64,000 bases of DNA from Portulaca oleracea. Taxonomy: Eukaryota > Streptophyta > Magnoliopsida > Caryophyllales > Portulacaceae. The notes beneath the pieces were generated by a model. The model saw nothing but the letters and a program-made list of their open reading frames with translations. It was not told the origin of the DNA and did no database searches. The number at the start of each line of letters is the position of its first letter. Position 1 is the stretch's first letter. Positions 24,165 to 34,127 of this stretch are shown here, piece after piece. The position numbers and the translations under genes are program-made. The DNA lies in NCBI GenBank assembly GCA_029582165.1, contig CM055876.1:29023317-29087316 (forward strand), in the 5' to 3' direction.

Positions 24165-27100
24165 TCAATGGCGAGCAGTAGGACTTCTAAGGCCGCCCCA
24201 CTGCTCGAGCCTCTCGAGATACGAGATTTTCTTGGTTTCGGAGGGCGGGGTCTTAGTGGTCATGATGAGGGTGGTTTTTTCATTGTCCAGGTCCTTGGAG
24301 AAGTCATCCAGTTCATCACATTCTTTCTTGGGTTCTTCTCCAGTTTGTTCCAAATTCCAGCCCATGAAGTCCAGGAGGGTTTTTGAGGAGGGTGTCCCCC
24401 CTCCCCCTGATGACTTGTCGTTGTCGTTGTCGTCGTCGTCGTCGTTGTCATCGCTCGGAGAGGATGATGGTGAGCAGACCCTCCTCCCATGTCCATTTGC
24501 CTCGCCTGCCGCAGCCACTGCGGCTGCCACCGCTGCCTCTGCTGCTGACTTGGATGCTGCTGAGTCTGCAAAAAACACATCGTCGATCCTGTTCATTATG
24601 GCCGCCGCCAAGCTCTCCAGCACCCTCGAGTAGCTCTCTAGGACCGCGTGTCCTACATCCTGTCAAATGGACATCAAAGTCAGCAAATTCGTTCACGAAA
24701 CATAAAGTTTGTGTGCCGAAGTAAGTTTTTTTTTTGTTTGTGGGTATCTTGAAATCAGTCTCTCAAAATACACGGTTATGTGTATCGAGATAAGGTTGTC
24801 TATGTCTAGATATCGCTAGACCCAAATACCCAATGCATGTAGGAACCCACGTTGGGAGTTGTAGTTGTTACACAAGTCATTCAATTAGTGTGTTGCGGAT
24901 AGTATGTCATCTAGTCTGTGATTCCCATGAAATTAGTCTCTCAACATACAGTTATACCTGTTGTTGAGATGTGATTTCCAACATCCCAATGATCGAATCT
25001 CCTTAAACTCAGTGCGAGTATGAGTGAGAGCCATATTAAAAGTTGTTTTTTTTAGACAAGTCGCTCAGTTTGTGTGTCGTGGTAGGTCATTTACTCTGTT
25101 TAATGGGTTGTTGGGTTGGGCTAACAAGAAAGCTGAGTGATGAAATATTTGGCTCAAGTAGGATGAGTTTGAGTCATATTTTATCCCTCAGCTGCTGTTT
25201 AATAAGTTCATCATATAAGAAAACCAAAATAGATGGTGTGATTTACCTTATTGTACTCAATTTTGGAAATGTCAAGTGTGGACTGAGGGAGTCCAGGGAA
25301 ATTATGCTTGAGTATAAGCAGCATGGTCTCTGCTCTTTCTTCAAACAGTTCTCTCTTCTCCATGCTCACAGATGAACTCCACGACGATTTCCCATCCTTC
25401 TCCTTCATCTTCCTCTTCCAGATCACGATGGACGCCTCGATTCTGTTCTTTAGGTCCAGTACTTTGTGCTCAGATGACAAGTCCATGGATGACAATAGTG
25501 TATCAGGGTCAAAGAATTCGTCCGTTATGCTCTTGTAGATTATGTCCCCTAGGCTTGCTCTTCCATTCTGTGAAAAAGTGACATTGTCCAACAATATTAA
25601 CCCATCTACATATGAGATCACACTTACCATAATAAATCAGGTATTGCTTAATTATTATGTTACTGTAGGGGTGGGCGATGGGTTGGACCAAACCAGGTTA
25701 CGGCTGGCCCATTAGCTATGTCGGTTAGAGTCATGGCCCGCTCATTGAAATAGTGAGTCAGGCCGGGGTTAGTTAGCAGACAAGAGGGTTGGCCCATGGC
25801 TAGCCTAATAATCAAATTATTGTTCAATGTGAAGTATTCCTAATATATTTCATCAAATTCGACTTTTAATTATTATGACCAGACCGTTTGCGGACCCTTT
25901 AATCATGTAGGACAGGCCGGCCCATTATAGACATGTTCTATTAATGACCCAGCCCTCTGTTGACTTTTTTTGGGCCGGCCCACTTGACCCTATGGGGAGC
26001 TGGCCCATTCCCCAACCTGGCTCCATTCAAATATTGTGCAGGTTACTGAATTATCCTGTGATGCTGTGAACAGAATAATTTGGCCCCAATTGCTTGCTAA
26101 TTTTGATGAGAAAGAAATGAAGCAGAGAATTTCAGAACAAAGTAGTAGAGATTTGAGGAGGTGTACCTTAGGAAGGGTTTCAATGTAGCTTTCAGGGATC
26201 TCCATTTCAGCAAGAACCTGTGCATTGATAGCCATAGCGGCTTTCTGAACCTGGTTGACTGCATCCTTCTGATGCTGCAGCCATTTCCTGGTCTTGTCAG
26301 ACAGACCTGTTGGCGGGACCTTCACTGTCGGGATCCACCACTTGTCCGCGTCTCTGTGGCCCGCCATCTCTGCCTCGCTTGCGTCCTTGAAATCCACATA
26401 CGAAAACTCTTTTGGCCCGTCGAAGTTATCCAAACACGCCTGTAATTATAACCATCAAACCACAACAATTTCTGGCTTGTTAGAATATCACAATGAGAGG
26501 ACAGGGTAACTAAAAAGGATCAGATTGAGAATGGTTCTTACGAGAAGCATGGCGTCGAGCTTTCGCAGTGCTGGGATGTTCACTAGAAGATCGCTTCTTT
26601 GTCTTGTCACCATTATCTGTATAAAATCAATGATAACTGTCAGTGTATAATATGACATCAAGCTTTTGGTTGATCAAGTTTCACATGATATCAGAGCTAG
26701 ACTGAGCAACACACAACCAAACGAGTAGTTGTTGTAAGAGTTTAGAGATGATTACCTCCATGGTGGAGCCATCGGGGTTTTGTTGCTGAGAAGGGACAAG
26801 CTCGACAATGTGATCAGTAACAGACAGGAGCCAGTCGACTTCTTTCCTCCACCTCATCTTCCTCTCTCGGGGAAACGGTTCGAGCCTCTTTGTCTCTCCG
26901 AAAACAGAAGCTGCAATAAAACTGTCACTTTGATTTTTATATAGACTAAAACTTGCAGGTGTAACATAAAACAAATTCCTCCGAAAACAGGACCCACGCT
27001 GAAAGTTGTCATTTGAAATTAGTCTGGACTCAAAACTTTATGCAGGTAAAAATAACATCTAAAGTTACTAACAAATAGGATAGGATAGGATACTAAAAGC

Positions 27101-27887
27101 AGATACCTGCAAGATTAGTGATGGCATTTGACAATGCCAGGGCTGAAGAAACACCTTTCCCACCACCTGACATGTCTTCTCCTAACAGCAGCTTTGCAAA
27201 CTTCTCCTTCATCAAATCCATGTCTGAAAAACCAACCCACATTGGATCATGAGATCAGAATCATAAACGATTATACACCCAAAAAAAAAGTTGTTTTTTT
27301 CAAAGAATCATAATAATAAAATGTTGAATCTGACACAGGAGTGACATTCTCTGACATTTCCTGTCACACATTGCACAATGTCCTGCATAGACCTAAATAT
27401 CTCACACATTGCACAATAATCAATGTCTTGATCACATTCAAACCTATGATCTTTCTTTCTTTCTTTATCCTAGAATGGTCTATTTCAAGGAACCAATCCA
27501 ACCAAATCCAAATCCAAAATCAAGTATAGTACCCCATTTAGAAAAGTTTAGAGAGACCCATATCGATTGACCCAATATTTGATAATCTATCACTATGTAT
27601 GGACATTGTAAAATTGAAATCTATGGAAGATGATGAGAATAAAATGAAGAAAATAAAAACAAAGGTGCACCTGAGGGAGGTTTGCCAGGCTCCTTGCGAG
27701 GAGGAGTAGGAGCATCATTAGGGAGTTGTTGAGCCTCCATAGCCAAATTAGCAGGAGAACCCCAATAACTCTTTGAAAATGGTTCTGTAGTTGTGGTAGT
27801 AGTAGTTGGATTTGTGTTTTGTCTCTCAAAAATCTTCTTAAAACTGAATGAAAACGATCTGCTCCTACCAAACACTCTTACCATCAT
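24165..27887 (-). CDS. RopGEF: Rop guanine nucleotide exchange factor (PRONE domain), 7 exons
   Basis: RopGEFs catalyse GDP/GTP exchange on plant Rho (ROP) GTPases at the plasma membrane and couple receptor-like kinases to polar growth. Coding exons on the minus strand are 27887-27671, 27223-27107, 26910-26756, 26616-26542, 26439-26167, 25567-25247 and 24659-24165. They total 1,653 nt (550 codons plus stop); every junction is GT-AG and keeps frame. The variable N-terminus (1-72) is Ser/Arg- then Thr/Pro-rich. The PRONE domain runs from about residue 73 to about 415 and includes [26 protein letters not shown] and [20 protein letters not shown]. The C-terminal tail has an Ala-rich stretch (about 419-440) and an Asp/Asn-rich stretch (456-467), and ends [18 protein letters not shown], a conserved ending in part of the family. 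Two ATGs (27887 and 27884) could each start translation. Intron 5 contains a transposon-like insertion. The paralogue cannot be fixed by eye. Confidence 0.94.
25666..26037. mobile_element. hAT-type non-autonomous insertion in RopGEF intron 5 (ends approximate)
   Basis: The segment opens taggggtgggcgatgggttg, a common hAT terminal motif, and is filled with ggcccat, ggccggcc and gggcc words unlike the AT-rich intron around it. Near the other end, tggcccattccccaacc (about 26011-26027) is an inverted match to gggcgatgggttgg. No perfect 8-bp target duplication was found, so the right end is uncertain. It contains no coding region. Confidence 0.55.
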
Positions 27888-28320
27888 AAAACTAATTCCC
27901 CCCTTTTAATTGCCTTGTTTTTTTAATTGTTTCCCCCCTTCTGAATTTACCCAAAGAAGGGAAACAACATTGTCTCAATTTCAACCCAAAAGATGAACAA
28001 CTTGATTTCTGGGGGGGGGGGGGGGTTGTTAGAAAGAGAAGATAATTAAATTCTGGAGGTGGGTTTGGTAGAGAGAGGCAGGGAAATTGTAGAAATGGAG
28101 GTGGGAATGAATGAATTGAATGGAGGAATTAAACAAACATGGTGCTATTTTTCCATTAATTTAATGGGTTGGAATTTTAGGATGTGGTCTTTTGGGGGAT
28201 TAGTTTTTTTTTGTAGTAAGGGGCCGTGTTCAACGTTAGAACGTGGGGTGCATGTACTGTGGAAAAAGAACGAGGGAAGAAGATGAAGAGAAATTTATAT
28301 ATATTATTAATGGAGGTTTT
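27888..28320 (-). promoter_or_regulatory. Probable 5' leader/promoter region of the RopGEF gene
   Basis: This is the sequence directly upstream of the RopGEF start codon. It contains a 15-base G homopolymer (28011-28025; C-rich on the sense strand) and, further out, AT-rich sequence including a tatatat stretch near 28296-28303. The transcription start cannot be placed. Confidence 0.35.
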
Positions 28321-29233
28321 ATTTTAAGTAAATTACAGAGAATACACACCCCATTGACAGCTAATTTATCTAACTAATCTCTACCTTCTATTTCTGGGTT
28401 TCCAGCTACATGATTATTCAGGATGATTGGTTTTTCCATGTCTATCTACCTTAGCTGGTAAATTTCTCAATGATCAATATGATAATTCAAAATTTAAATT
28501 TGGTTTACATATGCTTTGATATTGTTTCTTATATGTAAAAGGTTTAAATATATTGGAAATCGGTTTCTTTATGCATTTTCATGTAGAGAGGAAGTCTTCT
28601 AGAGTGAAAATCATCATTGGACTTTTAATTATTAGCTTAAGTTTTTGATTGAGATAACTCCACATGTTATCAGCTTAGGTTTTTCAGGCCCTATTCTTTT
28701 GTCAGGTTGGTTCTAACTCTCCTAAATATCTTAATTTATTCCAACTTATCCAAACCTAACACAATTTTTCAAAAAAAACATCCACTCTAAAAACACAATT
28801 TTCAAAAAAACATCATAACTTGTCTCAACTTATCTTAACTATCATAACTTGAAAATAACTCCTCCAAAGAACAGGGCGCTAAAGATCTCAATTCGAATCT
28901 CAGCACCCCTATATTGATTTGCGCAAGGGAAATGAAGCCTTTGTAACATCCACACCAATCAACCAAATATCCCTCCAAACCTTACATTAGCGCATGATTA
29001 TACTGAAATTTGTTATTATTATTGTACATAAAAGGTCTTTAGTAAGATAATCATATGGTTAAGATAAAATATAAGAATTCAAATGAGTAAATATATTACA
29101 TCCTTACTGAAAACTGAATATAATCTAGTATGCTATTTTTGTCATTCGAGAGGGGATGAATCATTTTACATAAGATTATGGTAATAAAGGACGTGTACAC
29201 AATAAACGTCATAAAAAGAATTTAAATGTATAA
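28321..29233. other. Intergenic DNA with a MITE-like inverted repeat at 28687-28879
   Basis: ggccctattcttttg (from 28687) pairs with the inverted complement of ctccaaagaacagggc (to 28877). The interior repeats aacttatc and cataactt words. This resembles a Tourist-type MITE, but no matching TTA/TAA pair is evident. Nothing else is recognised here. Confidence 0.5.
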
Positions 29234-29238
29234 ATTAT

Positions 29239-29824
29239 TGTTAGGAAAGTGTCCTAAAATCACCCAGTCTATTGATCCCACAATTATTTGTTTCCTAATT
29301 GTATTAGGATATTATTAGGTTTCTTTATTATATTAGATTTCTTAATTGTATTAGATTCTAAATTTAATTAGAGTGGGAGTCAAGGTTAGTTTATAGACAG
29401 TTTTCCCTATAAATAGCGGGTCTTGTTCGCCTTGTTTGGTGTGACCAAGTTTGGGGCACCTCCTATGGGAGGAGGTGTATTCAGATATTCAGAAATTTCG
29501 TATTCCCAATGGTGAGAGAGGTTTTGTTGAGAGTTTTGTTGACTAAGAGCATGTATCTCTCTTTCGGGTGGATCTCTTTCGGTGTTTGAGATCTATATAT
29601 GTAATACTCTCTTTGTTGGATCTCGGGAGGAGATTATTCGTTGTACTTTCTACCATAGTAGATTCGTTTGTGCTTGTGCCTCCCGCGGTTTTTTCCCGAT
29701 TTGGGTTTCCACGTTAAATTCCGATCCCCTTTATCTTGCACTCATTTATTTTTCTCGATATCCAATAGTTATCTTATATTTCGCTTACACTGATTAATAT
29801 GCTCTTATAATTAAAACCCTAACA
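29239..29824 (+). repeat. 5' LTR of the TRIM-like element
   Basis: It starts tgttaggaaagtgtcctaaa and ends aattaaaaccctaaca. A TATA-like cctataaatag lies at 29407-29417, placing the predicted start of transcription shortly downstream. The PBS follows after one base. Confidence 0.9.
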
Positions 29825-29966
29825 AGTGGTATCAGAGCTATGGTGGTTTAAATTTCGCGGAGTTAGGGTTAATATAAGAGTTTCGATTATGAGAAGACTA
29901 CATTCATAAAATTCGTTTGTTGGTATCGAGAAGTTCGTTGGCAAGATCAGATATTGGGTTTGTGGA

Positions 29967-30271
29967 GATTTCTGTTGGATCCAGTTTGTGACCGTTCAGC
30001 GGTTTTGGCTACCCATCGCAGTTCTACCTTTCAGAGGTTCGTTGGCGATGAAGAAATTTTGGATCTGAAGATTTCTGTTGGATCCAGTTTGTGACCGTTC
30101 AGCGGTTTTGGCTACCCATCGCAATTCTACCTTTCAGAGGTTCGTTGGCGATGAAGAAATTTTGGATCTGAAGATTTCTGTTGGATCCAGTTTGTGACCG
30201 TTCAGCGGTTTTGGCTACCCATCGCAATTCTACCTTTCAGAGGTTCGTTGGCGATGAAGAAATTTTGGATC
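29967..30271 (+). repeat. Three tandem 103-bp repeats inside the TRIM-like element
   Basis: Copies start at 29967, 30070 and 30173, each with gatttctgttggatccag, and each includes gtgaccgttcagcggttttg. They are almost identical (one visible g/a difference near 30018/30121). They occupy about two thirds of the internal region. Confidence 0.92.
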
Positions 30272-30300
30272 TTTCGTTGATTTTAGTCCAAGGTGGAGAT

Positions 30301-30882
30301 TGTTAGGAAAGTGTACTAAAATCACCCAGTCTATTGATCCCACAATTATTTGTTTCCTAATTGTATTAGGATATTATTTAGGTTTCCTTATTATATTAGG
30401 TTTCCTAATTGTATTAGATTCTAAATTTAATTGAAGTGGGAGTCAAGGTAGGTTTATAGAGAGTTTTCCCTATAAATAGCGGGTCTTATTCGCCTTGTTT
30501 GGTGTGACCAAGTTTGGGGCATCTCCTATGGGAGGAGGTGTATTCAGATATTCAGAAATTTCGTATTCCCAATGGTGAGAGAGGTTTTGTTGAGAGTTTT
30601 GTTGACTAAGAGCATGTATCTCTCTTTCGGATGGATCTCTTTCGGTGTTTGTGATTTATGTAATACTCTCTTTGTTGGATCACGAGAGGAGATCATTCGT
30701 TGTACTCTCTATCATAGTAGATTCGTTTGTGTTTGTGCCGCCCGTGGTTTTTTCCGATTTGGGTTTCTAAGTTAAATTATGATCCCCTTTATCATGCACT
30801 CATTTATTTTTCTCGATATCCAGTAGTCATCTTATATTTCGCTTCCGCTGATTAATATGTTCTTATAATTAAAACCCTAACA
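30301..30882 (+). repeat. 3' LTR of the TRIM-like element
   Basis: It begins tgttaggaaagtgtactaaa directly after the polypurine tract and ends aattaaaaccctaaca. It differs from the 5' LTR at scattered positions and small indels, so the insertion is not recent. Confidence 0.9.
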
Positions 30883-30887
30883 ATTAT

Positions 30888-32765
30888 GGATGTCAACGAG
30901 GTAGATCGGGTACGACATTACGAGTTATATTTCACTTCCCCACCCTGCACACACCATACTCCGTTACTCATTGTGGGGAAAAATTTCCCATCCCTATCCC
31001 TGTTGGGTACCCAACGTCAGAGGGAGTGAGAGTATGATCAAGAGTAAGACAATTAGGGTGTGAGAGTTACAAATTCCGATCAAAAATAATAGGTTTTTCT
31101 GTATAATGTCTAGAATTTTTGACTAACTAAAAATCTATCCCAAATTATGTATATAAATTTAAGGAAAATTGGATTATTCCTACTTTCACCAATGGTATAA
31201 CAATAATCGCTACTTTCATTTTGGATTCTGGCGGTCCAAAACAAAAATAAAATTGGATTGTAGTGTTAACCTTCACATTCTTTTTATATCTTTCATTCAT
31301 ATCCCATTTTGTTTTTGTTTTTTTTTCATTCCTACCCCCATAAAGGTAAAGAAATGTAAAAGAATTTTTAAATTATTTTTTGAGAATCCGAGCAATTATT
31401 ATATTTTTTTAAAAGGAATAAAAGTGAAAAAAACTGTAAAAAAAATTGTAAATTTTTCTTGAAAAAATTGAGAGAAACGCCGTAAATTCATTAAAAATCG
31501 TGGTAAAGTTACTAAAGTGTTATACTAAGTTTTGAATCAATGTAACTCATAATCTATGATATTTATGGTATACTCTCGGTGATGTATGAAAGGTATATAT
31601 GTATTTTAGTAGAAATCGGAGACGAGGATGCGAGGATATGTGGCGGGTAATTTTCCTCAGGGAAACATGGAAAATTTTGTCCGAATCACTCCGACCCTGC
31701 ACGAGCATTTAAAACTTTGCCCCACCCCTATGCCATTATTTCCATGTCCACATCGAGAGTAGAGATTTTTCCTCAGAGTAAGGTGGGACCTTGGAGGGTA
31801 CGGGAATTCCTGGCCCTACTACCGTCCATGGTGACATATTAGACTATATCTTTTTTTTTGGAGTTGGAGGAGGGGTATTTGAACAAATGGTTGAGAATAT
31901 TCAATTCCAATATTTTCATGAAAAAATTATTCTATTATCAATGTACACTTTAATTTGCATCTATATTTACTTACCTACACCAAACTGCAATAAACCAAAC
32001 TGCAATAATCCACACTTAGTTTGAAAATTAATTATGCTGATATATTTTAACAATTTACAAAATTTTATCAATTTTTAGCCTAATAAGTAAAAATCTTTTA
32101 CAATTTACAATATAAAAATATTCTTGTGACTTTTTAAATGAAAAATAATTTCATATACCAGTAAAAATTAAATTAGAGGAGCAATATTAGCAAAATTAAT
32201 TTAATATATTATTGTGAATTTACAAGCTTGATCACATTACTAATTACTTTACTTTAAAAAATTAAGTCAATGTGAATTAAGATTGCATCGATGCATTTGA
32301 TGTCACTCATTTTCAAACAATAGTAAATGATAATGAAGTGACATACCGAGACCATAAAGGTAACAAGAGTTAGAATATGTTAGCAGTATGTTCGTTTGAT
32401 ATAATGTTCACTTATATTAATGCTGGGTGGGAAGCAAACACTCATGATGTGAAAGTTTTCTCATATTGTTTGATTAATCCTTGATTCAATTTCCCTCATC
32501 ATTTTAAAGATAGTGTTCAATACTATACATTTCTATTTCATATTGAATTTAACTGAATTTCTAATATTTAAAATCTACTTTATATGATTTGGAATATGTT
32601 TTTGCCTAATTCTGCATAGCCAACAACTCTTAGATATTTAAGTCCATTCGTGGATGTAAAAGTTCTTGCTACTTTTGAGATTTCAAAAAGTGTGGACCAA
32701 CTTACAATAAAAAGCTCTTCAATTTTTATCAATTTTCTCTTAGAATACCAATAGAAAGGACATTT
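30888..32765. other. AT-rich intergenic DNA, partly hAT-like repeat
   Basis: Around 30888-31020 and 31615-31735 there is GC-richer sequence with gggtac, ccccaccc and gacgaggatg words. It resembles the ends of non-autonomous hAT elements, but I could not pair its termini or find a target duplication. The sequence between and beyond is AT-rich with no recognised gene. Confidence 0.35.
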
Positions 32766-32773
32766 GATGTGGC

Positions 32774-32976
32774 TTTTTTTTAAAAAAAAAAAAAAACTTT
32801 GGTAAACAGGAAACAACAAACACTTAAGGGACCCCTCTCTCAAGGAATCTCCCTAAGTTATCAGCACGGATAATAAAAGAAAAGGTAATCAAAGGGCTAC
32901 ATAACCAAAGACCGACAGTGTCTAAAGAGTGATCAAGATTAGCCATCCAATCCGCCAGTGAGTTTGCTTATCGCTA
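32774..32976 (-). mobile_element. 5'-truncated LINE fragment, TSD gatgtggc
   Basis: A poly(T)/A-rich tail marks the left (3') side at about 32774-32798. Reading inward on the minus strand, the sequence encodes NSLADWMANLDHS and related residues, the end of a plant L1-type RNase H domain. The direct repeat gatgtggc flanks it (32766-32773 and 32977-32984). The fragment shows target-primed reverse transcription with 5' truncation. Confidence 0.8.
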
Positions 32977-32984
32977 GATGTGGC

Positions 32985-33625
32985 AAATAGTAAAATTTTC
33001 TAATTGTCTGATTAAGTTTTTGATATTTCTAACAATCATATCGATATGCTAACGGGTATAGATGACCCCTTTGATTTATCAATAAACACTTGGAATCGAA
33101 GATATATTGAGACACATAATGTCTCAGTTCCCAATGACAACAAATTCATATAATTATAAGTTTATAACAAGTTAAATGCTACGCAACTTTATCATAATGT
33201 AGAAAAAGATATCCCAGTTTCATAAAGGTCGACAAATACTATAATTATTTCGAACGTCACATTTTATGATACATGTTATTTAAAAAAATAAAACAAAACT
33301 CATTTACGTCTGCTGACATGACATTTGTTTAATCGATTTTTAATTTATTTTTTTGCCACGTAAACCACCACTGAGTCTGTTATTGCCATATTGTTTTGGG
33401 TGCATTATTGTTTAACACTCTCGAAGTATAATATATTGCTGTTCAAGAAAAAAGTTTGGTGCATTATTGTCCAACATTGCCCAAATTAAAGTATAGTATA
33501 TTAACATCCAAAAATCCTATAAAAAAACATATAATTTGAATGAAATGTAATTATAAATATGAATTTTCATGTATTTTCTTAAGTCCATACATGATTATAA
33601 AAATTAATAATATGAATATATATAT

Positions 33626-33668
<43 letters not shown>

Positions 33669-33913
33669 CGGTAATAATAAGGCCATCAAAATATTTCTAA
33701 ATTTTATTAACTTATCTTTCATTATCTCACTTGCAATTCCTGCATCAATCTACACTTATCTGTATAAACCTACACTTACATGCATCAGCATGCACTAAAT
33801 TGCACTTATTTACACTAACTTGCATGCACCTGCAAAATGAATTTTTCCAAATGTCCTAAAACAAGGCCTCGGTTAATGAATGAGAAAAATATTTACGCGG
33901 GACTTATTATTTA
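32985..33913. other. AT-rich intergenic DNA with a TAA microsatellite
   Basis: No gene is seen. A (TAA)n microsatellite runs from about 33626 to 33667. From 33735 to 33832 there is a short imperfect repeat of 'ctgcatcaatctacactta'-like units. Confidence 0.5.
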
Positions 33914-34125
33914 CTCCCTCCGTCCCATATTAATTAACACTTTAACTAATTTATTTTGTCCCAAAATAATTGTCACTTTCCTATTCCCAACACCTAATTT
34001 AATTATTTTATATTATTTATTAGAGAGAGAAAAGCAAAATATAACTGAAATTTAGTAGTTTTTATAGTTATATATTGGTATGTGTGAAAATTTCAATTCC
34101 GTCAATTAATTTGGGACGGAGGGAG
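33914..34125. mobile_element. Stowaway-like MITE
   Basis: It begins ctccctccgtcccatattaa and ends ...aatttgggacggagggag, with TA at 33912-33913 and 34126-34127. At 212 bp it has the best-conserved termini in the window. Confidence 0.92.
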
Positions 34126-34127
34126 TA

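Larger units (their letters stand above)
29239..30882 (+). mobile_element. TRIM-like LTR retroelement, TSD attat
   Basis: LTRs at 29239-29824 (586 bp) and 30301-30882 (582 bp) have tgttagg...ccctaaca termini. The 5-bp duplication attat flanks the element (29234-29238 and 30883-30887). The 476-bp interior holds only a PBS (gtggtatcagagc, 29826-29838), a non-coding region and a polypurine tract (ccaaggtggagatt, about 30287-30300). Most of the interior is three tandem copies of a 103-bp unit. There is no gag or pol, so any movement depended on proteins supplied in trans. The LTRs match those of the element at 18604-20473, but lack its 44-bp extension. Confidence 0.92.

Noticed and set aside
24168..24724. 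Long plus-strand open frames opposite the last RopGEF exon
   Set aside because: They are antisense shadows of a conserved coding exon. Their translations are low-complexity and match no domain, while the minus strand encodes the conserved PRONE end and C-terminal tail.
29582..30775. Two similar open frames in the TRIM LTRs (starting at 29582 and 30572)
   Set aside because: They are LTR sequence repeated by definition. The frames are short, differ by frameshift between LTRs, and lie at the LTR transcript leader.
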